Assembly: GCA_903924985.1 (NCBI GenBank)
Contig: CAIYDT010000117.1
Location: 1-64,000, forward strand
Length of the DNA: 64,000 nucleotides
Source of the DNA: an uncultured Acetobacteraceae bacterium
Lineage (GTDB): Bacteria > Pseudomonadota > Alphaproteobacteria > Acetobacterales > Acetobacteraceae
Direction: 5' to 3'
The position numbers were made by a program, and so were the translations under genes. Below are positions 34,538-42,736 of the stretch, piece after piece (position 1 is the first letter of the stretch; each line of letters opens with the position of its first letter). The notes beneath the pieces are model-generated. The model saw only the letters and a program-made list of their open reading frames with translations. It was not told the DNA's origin and searched no databases.

Positions 34538-34960
34538 CTACTCCGCTGGGAGGCGAATGATTTCGGCCAAATTTTGTATCCTCCTTCGGGTCGATGATTT
34601 GATGCCCCAAACAGCACCATGATGGACATGGCCATGATCTGGGTCCCATCCGACCTTTAAGCCCAGCCGACGCAAGGCGCCAACGTTAAGACGGGCCACC
34701 CCTTTGCTTAGACTGTTGACGTAGTGCAAGGCAGGCAACCCATCGGCAATTATCCAGGGTTCAATATCGACCGACATTCCGCCTCCGGTCGATTCCGAAA
34801 AGGCACCACTTGACACTCGCGTCCCGCCGTTGCCATCGGGGACCATTTCGTTCGGCATAATGTGCCGGACCAGGTGGTCGCCATCGTGGATCTCACGATG
34901 ATCATGAGGAACGATCTCGCCAGCCGAATCACGCTCAGGGGGTTGGCGTACGATCGGCAT
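34538..34960 (-). CDS. Hypothetical protein of a three-gene accessory cassette (DHLVRH-type)
   Basis: 140 residues, soluble, no signal peptide. Notable segments are 'HDGDHLVRHIMPNEMVPDGNGGTRVSSGAFSESTGGGMSVDIEPW' and a His-rich 'DPDHGHVHHGAVWGIKSSTRRRIQNLAEII'. From memory the first part resembles small uncharacterised proteins with a 'DHVVRY' opening found sporadically in bacterial accessory regions. I cannot name a domain. It is third in the operon, 10 bases after the previous gene, and its codons are less GC-biased than neighbouring housekeeping genes. Confidence 0.6.
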   Translation of the reverse strand: MPIVRQPPERDSAGEIVPHDHREIHDGDHLVRHIMPNEMVPDGNGGTRVSSGAFSESTGGGMSVDIEPWIIADGLPALHYVNSLSKGVARLNVGALRRLGLKVGWDPDHGHVHHGAVWGIKSSTRRRIQNLAEIIRLPAE

Positions 34961-34970
34961 ATGGGAGCAA

Positions 34971-35414
34971 TTATCCCTTCGCCACCGCCCAAATCAACTC
35001 GGCCAAGTCTCGAAAGTCGGTTGTGACTTCGATCTCCTGTTCATGACCAGAGTCATGGTTTGCGTACCAAACGGAGACCGAATTCGGTTTGGTAACTTCA
35101 ATCTCGAGGTCGGCGCTCCCGGTATGCCATTCGAGTTGCAGGGCACCGTTACCTAATGGAACGATCGCCGGGCTGTTGCCGGTCGGTGGCATGGTATAGG
35201 CCAACAGTTGGAACGCGAACAACGCCGTATCCGGGGATACCGGGCCTGAGCCGCGATCGTCCCAGTTGTCCTGCAAGTCCAGAAGTTGCTCCATCGCTCT
35301 TCGAACTACAGGGACCCAGGTAATCGTCGGCAGCGCCAACTCAGACACGGCTCCGGAAGCCACGGGGGTCATAAGCCGTTCCCCGGGCCAGACAGCACTT
35401 GTATTTGCATTCAT
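34971..35414 (-). CDS. Hypothetical protein of the TIGR04255-associated cassette ('NWDDRGS' type)
   Basis: About 147 residues, soluble. The core 'LLDLQDNWDDRGSGPVSPDTALFAFQLLAYTM' followed by 'GNGALQLEWHTGSADLEIEVTKPNSVSVWY' resembles small proteins containing a 'NWDGYGA' motif that I recall beside TIGR04255 genes. The start MNANTSAV overlaps the upstream stop as ATGA; an ATG 15 bases earlier is the alternative. No catalytic motif is visible. It is probably co-translated with the TIGR04255 gene and may form a complex with it. Confidence 0.65.
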   Translation of the reverse strand: MNANTSAVWPGERLMTPVASGAVSELALPTITWVPVVRRAMEQLLDLQDNWDDRGSGPVSPDTALFAFQLLAYTMPPTGNSPAIVPLGNGALQLEWHTGSADLEIEVTKPNSVSVWYANHDSGHEQEIEVTTDFRDLAELIWAVAKG

Positions 35415-36256
35415 TGCTTGCGCCCCCATTTGGTGTGATAAAGCGGTGACGTTATGTCTGCGAAGCTCTTGACCACATATCTTCGTCCGGCCTGTAGGAA
35501 CGCAACGGTTCCAGCGATGCTGGCTGGTTCGGGCGCTCCTCTGACAGTCAGACTCATCTGAATAACTGTTTGTCCGGTCAATAATTTACCAGGCTCCGCG
35601 CTGACGATTAGGCGGCCAAGCGGGCGTTGGTCCTCACTTTTGAGAACATATCGGAACAGCAAGTTGGCATCCTCCGGTAGACCGAGCGATTCGGCGTCCG
35701 GATGGGACAGCAGTGACCCAAACAATTCCGACATTGCGCCGTATGGCAGCTGGCCGTCTGGGACGGGGATCTGATTGACGTAGCAAATCTCGCATTGGTT
35801 CGGCGTAACGACTCCGATTTCATTATCTGTCACGAAGTCTGAAAACTGGGTCAACTTACCCTCGAACTCTGGCAGAATCTGCTCAAACCGCGGATAGGTG
35901 TCGGCATCTTTGACCTTCCGCCAGTTGTGAATGAAGCGGTCCCGTTGGATTTGCAGAACTTTCGTGCGATCGTCATTCAGAAAAAATGATCGCGGCATAC
36001 CCATGAGAACGGATGGCGAGAATGCGAATCCCGGCAACAGGCCGCCAAAAAGAGGTATCGCTTGCCCGAACGTTTCGAAGATTGGCATGATCGAAGGATG
36101 CTCCTCCGTCTGCGGATATGACTGTTCGAAGATGCGCCAAAGGCGGCCGACATATGCCGTTGTGAACTTTTCAAGGCTGTTGAACTGCACTCCTAGCACC
36201 ACTTCCGTGAGCGGAGGGTTCGAAAAATCCGGCAGGTCAATAGGCCGATTCGGCAT
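35411..36256 (-). CDS. TIGR04255-family protein
   Basis: 281 residues from MPNRPIDL. The N-terminal 'FSNPPLTEVVLGVQFNSLEKFTTAYVGRLWRIFEQSYP' is the hallmark of the sporadically distributed TIGR04255 family, and the rest of the chain fits ('VLQIQRDRFIHNWRK', 'NQCEICYVNQIP'). The function of the family is unknown. It heads a three-gene operon with 4-base and 10-base junctions, lodged between metabolic genes. Lower GC at third positions than its neighbours suggests acquisition by transfer. Confidence 0.8.
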   Translation of the reverse strand: MPNRPIDLPDFSNPPLTEVVLGVQFNSLEKFTTAYVGRLWRIFEQSYPQTEEHPSIMPIFETFGQAIPLFGGLLPGFAFSPSVLMGMPRSFFLNDDRTKVLQIQRDRFIHNWRKVKDADTYPRFEQILPEFEGKLTQFSDFVTDNEIGVVTPNQCEICYVNQIPVPDGQLPYGAMSELFGSLLSHPDAESLGLPEDANLLFRYVLKSEDQRPLGRLIVSAEPGKLLTGQTVIQMSLTVRGAPEPASIAGTVAFLQAGRRYVVKSFADITSPLYHTKWGRKQ

Positions 36257-36316
36257 TCGGGTTCCACGCGTTGTTGTGCTTAAAATGGGCACGAACTGAA
36301 CGGATGTCAAAGCGAA

Positions 36317-36349
36317 GGTGCAAACCCGACGTTAGCCAAGGTTTGCACC
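36317..36349. terminator. Perfect 10-bp-arm hairpin between the hydroxyacid dehydrogenase gene and the TIGR04255 cassette
   Basis: GGTGCAAACC (36317-36326) and GGTTTGCACC (36340-36349) pair perfectly with a 13-base loop. It lies downstream of the dehydrogenase stop (minus strand) and 60 bases upstream of the cassette start. No U tract follows. It may end the dehydrogenase transcript or act in cassette regulation. Confidence 0.45.
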
Positions 36350-36377
36350 GAATGGCTATCGAGGGGCGCACGTCTTC

Positions 36378-37373
36378 TTACCGCTTCAGCACCTCCGGAT
36401 TGGTCACCCGCACCGGTTTCCCATCCAGGAAGCCCAGCGCGTTCTCGATCATCTGCGGGTAAAAACCGTCCCAGGTCTCCTTCACGCCGTAGCCCATGTG
36501 CGGCATCAGCACGGTGTTCGGCGCGGTGCGCAGCGGATGCCCAACCGGCAGAGGCTCCCGATCGTAAACGTCCAGCGCCGCTACGATCTTGCCGGCGTTC
36601 ACCGCCGCCAGCATCGCCGCCTCATCGATGATCGGCCCGCGGGAGGTGTTGATGAGGATCGCCCCCTTCTTCATCCGTGCGATGTCGGCCGCCCCGATCA
36701 GCCCGCGCGACCGCGGCGACAGTACCAAATGCACGGAAATGGCGTCGGACTGGGCCATCAGCTCCTCCTTGGTCACCTTCGTCACGCCCATCTCGGCGCA
36801 GCGTTCGGCGGTCAGGTTCTGGCTCCAGGCAATGACGTTCATGCGCAGCGCCTTGCAGTAGGTCGCCATGTAGCCGCCGAGCCGGCCCAGGCCCATCACG
36901 CCCATGGTCTTGCCCGCCAGCCCGATACCGACCGGGACGCCCATCTGGAACGTGCCCCCGCGCATGTTGGCATCGCCCCGAGGAATGCCGCGTGCCGCTG
37001 CCAGCAGCAGGCCGAGCGATAGCTCCGCCGTCGCGGAGTCAGCGTAACCGCCGCCGGAGGTCGCGCACACCGGGATGCCGCGCGCCGTGCAGGCGGGGGT
37101 ATCCAGCGACGCATTGCGCGCGCCCGTCATGCCCATCATGCGCAATTTCGGCAGCCGGTTGATCAGGGACGCCGGCAGCGGGGTGCGCTCGCGCATCGAC
37201 AGCACGATGTCGAAATCGGCGAGTTTCGCGACGGCGTCGTCCTCATCGGCAAACGCTTCCTGGAAGATGGTGACCTCGGCGCGGGCCTCCAGCCTGGACC
37301 AGTCGGCGGCGCCGCGCGCCACGCCCTGCCAGTCGTCCAGCACCGCGACCTTGGATTTGTTGGTACCGCTCAT
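36378..37373 (-). CDS. D-2-hydroxyacid dehydrogenase family protein
   Basis: 331 residues: NAD motif GLGRLGGYMATYCKAL, catalytic Arg in 'LINTSRGPIIDEAAML', the Glu-containing 'VALDVYDREPLPVGHPLR' and the catalytic His in 'TVLMPHMGYG'. Family members reduce 2-oxoacids or oxidise D-2-hydroxyacids (phosphoglycerate or hydroxypyruvate type). The substrate is not decided. Divergent from the 3-hydroxyacyl-CoA dehydrogenase-like gene, with ~107 bases between that should hold both promoters. Confidence 0.9.
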   Translation of the reverse strand: MSGTNKSKVAVLDDWQGVARGAADWSRLEARAEVTIFQEAFADEDDAVAKLADFDIVLSMRERTPLPASLINRLPKLRMMGMTGARNASLDTPACTARGIPVCATSGGGYADSATAELSLGLLLAAARGIPRGDANMRGGTFQMGVPVGIGLAGKTMGVMGLGRLGGYMATYCKALRMNVIAWSQNLTAERCAEMGVTKVTKEELMAQSDAISVHLVLSPRSRGLIGAADIARMKKGAILINTSRGPIIDEAAMLAAVNAGKIVAALDVYDREPLPVGHPLRTAPNTVLMPHMGYGVKETWDGFYPQMIENALGFLDGKPVRVTNPEVLKR

Positions 37374-37480
37374 TGTCCCGCTCCCGTTATTCGCCAGGGG
37401 CGCAAAGTGCCGCCGGGTTGGCGCTGGCGCAAGCGGGGCTGTTGTGATCGTCTGCGCGCCGTCATTCGAAGGAGTCGCGC

Positions 37481-38410
37481 ATGCCCCAGGTCGCCGTCAT
37501 CGGAGCCGGTCTTATCGGCCGAGCCTGGTCCATCGTTTTCGCTCGGGCGGGGTTCGACGTGGCGTTGTGGGACAAGTTCCCCCAGGCCGTGCCGGCCGCG
37601 CTGGATTTCATCGCCGAGCGCCTGCCGGAGCTGAAGGAACATGGATTGCTAAAGGACGATCCCGCAACGGTCATGGCCCGCATCCGGCCTGTGGAGGCGC
37701 TGGCCGACGCGCTACGGGACGCCGAATACGTGCAGGAAAATGGGCCGGAGCGCGTACCCGAGAAGATCGCCCTGTTCGCCGAACTGGACACATTGGCTCG
37801 GCCTGATGCGGTGCTCGCCAGCTCCACCAGCGGCATTCCCGCCAGCGCCTTTACCGAAGGATTGGCCGGCCGCGCCCGCTGCCTGGTCGCGCACCCGGTG
37901 AATCCGCCCTATCTGATCCCGCTGGTGGAAATCTGCCCCGCGCCCTGGACCGACGAGGCCACCGTCGCCCGCACGCGGGAGATCATGACCCTCGCTGGCC
38001 AGGTGCCCGCCACGGTGAAGAAGGAAATGGACGGGTTCGCGTTGAACCGCCTGCAAGGGGCACTGCTGGCCGAGGCATTCCGGCTGGTCGCGGATGACGT
38101 CATCTCCCCCGTCGATCTCGACGCGCTGGTGAAGCACGGCCTCGGCCTGCGGTGGAGCTTTATGGGACCGTTGGAGACCATCGACCTGAACGCCCCCGGC
38201 GGTCTGGCGGATTACTGCGACCGGTATGGCCCACTCTACGCGAAGATGCAGGAGCAGATGACCCCGCTTGAATGGACGCCCGACCTCGTCGGCAAATTAC
38301 ATGACGCTCGGCGGGCGGAGCTGCCGGCGAACATGCAGCCGGTGCGGCAGGAGTGGCGCGACCGGCGGCTGATGGCGCTGCTGGCCCATAAACTCGGATT
38401 TCCCGGATAA
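37481..38410 (+). CDS. 3-hydroxyacyl-CoA dehydrogenase family / L-gulonate 3-dehydrogenase-like (lambda-crystallin type)
   Basis: 309 residues: 'VAVIGAGLIGRAWSIVFARAGFDVALWD' (GxGxxG with Asp for NAD), 'ASSTSGIPASAF', catalytic His in 'LVAHPVNPPYLIPLVEI', and C-terminal 'GLGLRWSFMGPLETIDLNAPGG'. The single-domain length and the 'HPVNPPYLIPLVE' motif favour the lambda-crystallin/L-gulonate dehydrogenase branch over fatty-acid oxidation FadB. ATG behind AAGGAG. Confidence 0.88.
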   Translation: MPQVAVIGAGLIGRAWSIVFARAGFDVALWDKFPQAVPAALDFIAERLPELKEHGLLKDDPATVMARIRPVEALADALRDAEYVQENGPERVPEKIALFAELDTLARPDAVLASSTSGIPASAFTEGLAGRARCLVAHPVNPPYLIPLVEICPAPWTDEATVARTREIMTLAGQVPATVKKEMDGFALNRLQGALLAEAFRLVADDVISPVDLDALVKHGLGLRWSFMGPLETIDLNAPGGLADYCDRYGPLYAKMQEQMTPLEWTPDLVGKLHDARRAELPANMQPVRQEWRDRRLMALLAHKLGFPG

Positions 38411-38615
38411 GACCGGATTGCTGGCGTCCGGGAACTGGACGACGCGCTCGGTCTTTCCGATCTGGCCGGTGCGTCGCTGTCGGAATACCGGCGTATCCGA
38501 TCGATCCACGACCGCACATTGCCCCAGGGTGCACGGCGGCATAGTGTCGATTCATCGACGTTCCGGCTCTGCCGCGATCCCCGCCGCGATCCCGTTCCTC
38601 GATCGGAGTTTCGAC

Positions 38616-39554
38616 ATGGCGCCAACGATCAAACGCGGCGATCGCGGCATTGCCGTCCGGGAATTGCAAGGTTTGCTGAACACGCGCAGCGGCGGATTGC
38701 ACCTGGTTCCCGACGGCCATTTCGGCCAACGGACCGAGGACGCCGCCCGAGCCTTCCAACGCTACGCGAAATTGACCCCGGACGGGATCGTGGGACAGCG
38801 GACCTGGGCCGCGCTGCATCGGGACGAGCATGCGCCTCCGCCGATATGCATGTGGTTCGATCCCGTCGACACCGGGCTGGTCGATCGGTTTTTCCGCGAT
38901 CTCGGGCGACCACCGCCTCCGGCCCCGGCAGCGCCGACCACGACGCCGCCGACCGCAAAACCACCCATCGCAAAACTAAGCGACCAACGGAATTACCGGC
39001 GCCTCCTCTTTCCCGACTACCGCGGCCAAGGCTATATCATCAACGACTTCCTGCGCTTTAAGGACTACGCGATCCGTCTGCTCCCCAGCACCGAAATCCG
39101 TGGACCGAACGACGACATCCAGGGCTTCAAGAACGAATGTGCCCAATTCGTCCAATATTTCGGGGTGCCCAGCACTACGTCCTGGCACCGCGGCCCGCGG
39201 GTTTGCGATTTCAAGCCCGGCGAATTGCCGCAAGGGACGGTCGTCTCGACGTTACGTGACGGCAAGTACTACAGCGACTACTCCGGGCGGTCCCATGTTG
39301 GGATCTATCTGAACCACGACGATTACGCGACGTATTTAGCCGGGAAGAATCGCGCCGCGGCTGTCACTCTGTTCGATCAATGGAACGGTACGCGCATCGG
39401 CCCACACAAAAAATTGTATGCGGTCGACGCGGACCAAGAAGGGAGCGTTCTCAAGAACGGGCGGACCTGGGAGGATAAAGGCAAACAGCGCACGCGGCGT
39501 GTGAACTGGGTCGCCGACGGCGAGGAGTATTACGTGTTGTTGACGGACCAATAG
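38616..39554 (+). CDS. Peptidoglycan-binding domain protein with a BPSL0067/NlpC-like amidase domain (candidate effector)
   Basis: 312 residues. Residues ~3-70 are a PG_binding_1 domain ('IKRGDRGIAVRELQGLLNTR', 'DGHFGQRTEDAARAFQRYAKLTPDGIVGQRTWAAL'). A Pro-rich linker (~98-120) follows. The C-terminal domain has the Cys in 'FKNECAQFVQYF', 'TSWHRGPRVCDFKPGELPQGTVVSTLRDGKYY' and the His in 'SGRSHVGIYLNHDD', then 'TLFDQWNGTRIG'. This fits papain-like (NlpC/P60) amidases of the BPSL0067 type, some linked to type VI secretion. No signal peptide, so export would need a dedicated route. ATG behind CGGAG. A periplasmic protein gene follows 1 base later. Confidence 0.75.
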   Translation: MAPTIKRGDRGIAVRELQGLLNTRSGGLHLVPDGHFGQRTEDAARAFQRYAKLTPDGIVGQRTWAALHRDEHAPPPICMWFDPVDTGLVDRFFRDLGRPPPPAPAAPTTTPPTAKPPIAKLSDQRNYRRLLFPDYRGQGYIINDFLRFKDYAIRLLPSTEIRGPNDDIQGFKNECAQFVQYFGVPSTTSWHRGPRVCDFKPGELPQGTVVSTLRDGKYYSDYSGRSHVGIYLNHDDYATYLAGKNRAAAVTLFDQWNGTRIGPHKKLYAVDADQEGSVLKNGRTWEDKGKQRTRRVNWVADGEEYYVLLTDQ

Positions 39555-39555
39555 C

Positions 39556-40059
39556 ATGCGCGCCGGACGCGCGGCGGCGGCGCTGTTTTTCTGGTTGGGT
39601 TCGGGCGCGGCCTGGGCCCAGGCCGATCGGCTGATCGCCGCGTGCCCGCCTTTCGCGTCCGAGCGGACCGCCATCCCACCCGGTGCGCGCATCGTCGGGC
39701 GCTTGCCCGCGCGGGATCTGCCGCTGTGGGACGCGACCGTGTCCCTAGGCACGCCTGAGGACGTCGGCACCGACCGGGTTTTGGCCGAACAAGAACGGGA
39801 TGACGAAACCTGGTCCGCCGCGGGTGCGGCGACCTATGTCTGGGACGTCCGGCCTGGGCCGCTACCGCTCATGCTGGCGTGCCGCTACGGCGCGACCTCC
39901 GCTGACAGCCTGGGCGTATCGGACGCCGCGCCGCTGCTGCTGATCCCGCTCCCGTTCGCGATGCGGGGCGAATGCGCGGTCGTCCATCAAGCACCGAGCG
40001 CCGATCGGCGAGCGCACCCGCTGAGGGAAGCCGTTTGCCGTGCGGTTCCGGGGCCGTAG
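39556..40059 (+). CDS. Exported small protein, STY0301-like candidate immunity protein
   Basis: 167 residues with a Sec signal (MRAGRAAAALFFWLGSGAAWAQA). The mature part has 'IAACPPF', a 'LPLWDATVSLGTPEDVG' stretch, 'LPLMLACRYGA' and 'MRGECAVVHQ', a cysteine spacing and order that resembles STY0301-family periplasmic proteins. Location directly behind a probable peptidoglycan amidase with one base between suggests it protects the cell wall from that enzyme. The family call is from memory and tentative; the signal peptide is clear. Confidence 0.6.
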   Translation: MRAGRAAAALFFWLGSGAAWAQADRLIAACPPFASERTAIPPGARIVGRLPARDLPLWDATVSLGTPEDVGTDRVLAEQERDDETWSAAGAATYVWDVRPGPLPLMLACRYGATSADSLGVSDAAPLLLIPLPFAMRGECAVVHQAPSADRRAHPLREAVCRAVPGP

Positions 40060-40247
40060 GCTCGGCCTCTGCGGCGGCGTGGGTTGTGCCCCCCGGCGTC
40101 GAACTCAAGTTACAGCCTGTAAACGGCGTCAGCATCGGTTGAATCGCTTCGGCATGTTCGGAGCCACATGTCATGTCCGCGGGTCATGCGTCATTAGATC
40201 GTTGATTTCGGCTGAAAATTGCATAGCCGGGACAAAGCAAGCCAGCC

Positions 40248-41306
40248 TCACACCTGATCGAAGTCCACCACCACCCGTTCGGTGACCGGCCGGGACTGGC
40301 AGGTCAGCACAAAGCCGGCGGCCAACTCCCAAGGCTCAAGGGAATAGTTCACCGCCATCTCCACTTTTCCTTCCACCACCTTGGCGCGGCAGGTGCAGCA
40401 CATGCCGCCCTTGCAGGAAAACGGCAGGTTGCGCCCGGCTCTGAGGGCGGCGTCGATGATCGCCTCCCCTTCCGCGACGGGAATTTCCACGCGAGAGCCT
40501 TCGTGGATAATGGTCGCGATGGCGGCGGGCTTGGCCCCCGCGGCAATCGCGACCGGCCGCGGCCGCCCGTCCACCGAGGGTGTGAAACGCTCCACATGCA
40601 CATGCGGGATGCCGATTTCGGTCAGCACGGCGGGCAGGCCCTCGATCATCGGCTGCGGGCCGCAGACGAAGGCGTGATCCACCGGGGGCAGCATCGCTGC
40701 CAGACGCCGCACCTTGTCGGCGTCCAGGTGGCCGTTCAGCATGGGGATGTCCTGTTCCTCCCGCGACAGCACGTGGAACACGGACAGGCGGGACAGATAC
40801 CGGTCCTTCAGATCCTCGATTTCAGAGCGGAACATGATGCTGTCGGTGGACCGGTTGCCGTTGAACAGGAAGAAGCGGCTGCCGGGCTCCCCCGCCAGCA
40901 GCGCCTTCATCAGCGACAGCACGGGGGTGATGCCCGATCCGGCGGCGAACGCCGCGAAGCAACGACCGGCCTCCGCGTCGGGCGTCAGGCCGAACCGCCC
41001 CTCCGGGGTCATCACCGATAGGGTATCTCCCACCCGCGGCACGGCATTGGCCCAGGTGGAGAATACCCCTCCCTCGACCCGCTTGATCGCCACCTGCAAC
41101 CCCGGCTCATCCGGGGCGGAGCACAGGGAGTAGCTGCGCCGCATATCCTGCCCATCGATCTCGGCGCGTAGCGTCAGGTACTGGCCCGGTGTGAAGCGGT
41201 AGGCCGGCTTCAACGCATCCGGCACCTCGAACGTCAGCACCACCGCGTCCGCTGTGTCATGGCGCAGGGCAGTGACGCGCAGCGTGTGGAACCGGGGGCG
41301 GGCCAT
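40248..41306 (-). CDS. PaaE-like ferredoxin-NADP reductase / 2Fe-2S oxidoreductase
   Basis: 352 residues in three domains: FAD-binding barrel with 'RRSYSLCSAPDE', NAD(P)-binding domain with 'GSGITPVLSLMKALL' and 'FVCGPQPM', and a C-terminal plant-type ferredoxin domain with CxxxxCxxC as 'CKGGMCCTC' plus a later Cys in 'LTCQS'. It transfers electrons from NAD(P)H to an oxygenase, as PaaE does for phenylacetyl-CoA epoxidase. The paaABCD genes are not here, so the partner is unknown. Start at MARPRFHTL, 8 bases after the GST gene. Confidence 0.88.
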   Translation of the reverse strand: MARPRFHTLRVTALRHDTADAVVLTFEVPDALKPAYRFTPGQYLTLRAEIDGQDMRRSYSLCSAPDEPGLQVAIKRVEGGVFSTWANAVPRVGDTLSVMTPEGRFGLTPDAEAGRCFAAFAAGSGITPVLSLMKALLAGEPGSRFFLFNGNRSTDSIMFRSEIEDLKDRYLSRLSVFHVLSREEQDIPMLNGHLDADKVRRLAAMLPPVDHAFVCGPQPMIEGLPAVLTEIGIPHVHVERFTPSVDGRPRPVAIAAGAKPAAIATIIHEGSRVEIPVAEGEAIIDAALRAGRNLPFSCKGGMCCTCRAKVVEGKVEMAVNYSLEPWELAAGFVLTCQSRPVTERVVVDFDQV

Positions 41307-41314
41307 GCCGGCGA

Positions 41315-41998
41315 TCAGGCCGTCTTCGCCGACCGTCCCAAGCCGCCGTACAAATCCAGCACCCGTTCGAACCAATCCGAGATCGGTCCTTCTGGATCGA
41401 TCACCGGAAATGTACTCGTGCACCGCGGCCACATCAGCGTCCCCGCCACGATATGATCCGCGTAACTCGGCGCCGCACCGCCCAGCCACGGCCGCCCCTG
41501 TAACGCCACACGCAGCGGGGTCAACGACGCGCGGAACGCCGCCACCCGCTGCTCGCGCCCGGCCTGCACCTCTTCCAGCGTCTTGCCGAATCGGGCTTCG
41601 CGGCTGGAGCGGAAATATTCCTTATCCTTCTCCGCAACCACATCCAGCAGATCGCGCACGATCAGTGTCGCGATCCCCGGCACCATCACCGAATCCGCCC
41701 AGGCGTTGATGAAGCGCGCATGCGCCTGCCCGGCGGCGCCGCCGAACAGCGTCGGTGTCGGTGCGGACGCTTCGAGGTGCACGGCGATCGCCCAGCTATC
41801 GGATACCACGGTGTTTCCGTCCTGGATCACCGGCACCCGCTCCTGCCCCGAGAACGCAATCGCGCTCTTGTCCGTGAAGCGCCAGGGAACCGCGTCCACC
41901 GACATGCCGTTGTGCGCCAGCGCGAATTTGGTGCGCCAGCAGTAGGGGCTGAAGCGCAGGTCGGGATCGGCCCCGGCCAAGTCGTACAGCGTGATCAT
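41315..41998 (-). CDS. Glutathione S-transferase family protein
   Basis: 227 residues: thioredoxin-fold N-terminus '[31 protein letters not shown]' with SPYCWR, 'QERVPVIQDGNTVVSDSWAIAVHLE' as the cis-Pro and glutathione-binding segment, and an all-helical C-terminal domain with 'GAAPSYADHIVAGTLMW'. It resembles fungal-type or beta-etherase-like GSTs. The ATG shares one base with the tpiA stop (TGATG), so it is translationally coupled to tpiA. Substrate unknown. Confidence 0.88.
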   Translation of the reverse strand: MITLYDLAGADPDLRFSPYCWRTKFALAHNGMSVDAVPWRFTDKSAIAFSGQERVPVIQDGNTVVSDSWAIAVHLEASAPTPTLFGGAAGQAHARFINAWADSVMVPGIATLIVRDLLDVVAEKDKEYFRSSREARFGKTLEEVQAGREQRVAAFRASLTPLRVALQGRPWLGGAAPSYADHIVAGTLMWPRCTSTFPVIDPEGPISDWFERVLDLYGGLGRSAKTA

Positions 41999-42720
41999 CA
42001 GGCCCTCGCGATTCCCAGGAAATCTTCGGCTTTCAGGCTGGCGCCGCCCACCAGCGCGCCGCCGACATGCGGCACCGCCAGCAGCGACGCGGCGTTCGAC
42101 GGCCGGACGGAGCCGCCGTACAGGATGAGGGTCTCCTCCCCGGCCGCCCCAAACCGGCGCACCAGTTCCTGTCGGATGAACAAATGCATGGCAGCGACAT
42201 CGGCCTCTGTCGCGGTGCGGCCGGTGCCGATCGCCCAGACCGGTTCGTATGCGACAACGCCCGCGAAGCCATCCGGCAAGCTGCCCGTCAGTTGCCCGCC
42301 CACAACCGAGGACTCCCGCCCCGCCTGCCGTTCGGCATCGGTCTCCCCCACGCACACGATGGGTGTCAGCCCCGCCGCCACCGCCGCCAGGGTTTTGGCG
42401 CGCACCAGCGCGTCACTTTCCCCGTGGTTCTGGCGCCGTTCGGAGTGGCCGAGGATCACGAATCTGGCCCCGGCATCCCGCAGCATGGCCGCCGAAATAT
42501 CGCCGGTATGCGCGCCATGGGTTTCGGTGTGGCAGTCCTGCCCGCCCACCGCGACCGGGGATCCTGCCAGAATGCGCACCACGGCCGCGATTTGAGTCGC
42601 GGGGGGGCACACCAGCAGGTCGCGGGTCAGCGCACCGGCGTCCAGCAGGGGGGTAGCGATCGCCGCGGCCTCCGCCGTCAGGCCATGCATCTTCCAGTTA
42701 CCCGCGATCAGTTGGCGCAT
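41998..42720 (-). CDS. tpiA: Triosephosphate isomerase
   Basis: 240 residues. Active-site residues are all visible: Asn/Lys in GNWKMHG, His in 'VILGHSERR', Glu in '[13 protein letters not shown]', and the phosphate-binding '[11 protein letters not shown]'. It interconverts dihydroxyacetone phosphate and glyceraldehyde 3-phosphate. It is divergent from ppiD-trpE, an arrangement common in alphaproteobacteria. Confidence 0.97.
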   Translation of the reverse strand: MRQLIAGNWKMHGLTAEAAAIATPLLDAGALTRDLLVCPPATQIAAVVRILAGSPVAVGGQDCHTETHGAHTGDISAAMLRDAGARFVILGHSERRQNHGESDALVRAKTLAAVAAGLTPIVCVGETDAERQAGRESSVVGGQLTGSLPDGFAGVVAYEPVWAIGTGRTATEADVAAMHLFIRQELVRRFGAAGEETLILYGGSVRPSNAASLLAVPHVGGALVGGASLKAEDFLGIARA

Positions 42721-42736
42721 GGCGTGTTCCTCCTAG

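Noticed and set aside
38411-38615. In-frame extension of the amidase ORF to 378 aa
   Set aside because: The added residues are compositionally unlike protein and the internal ATG has a CGGAG ribosome site directly before the PG-binding domain.
40060-40247. Possible continuation of the immunity-like gene in another frame ('PPGVELKLQPVNGVSIG')
   Set aside because: The frame is short, lacks a start, and the exported protein already ends after its last conserved-looking cysteine; kept as intergenic sequence.
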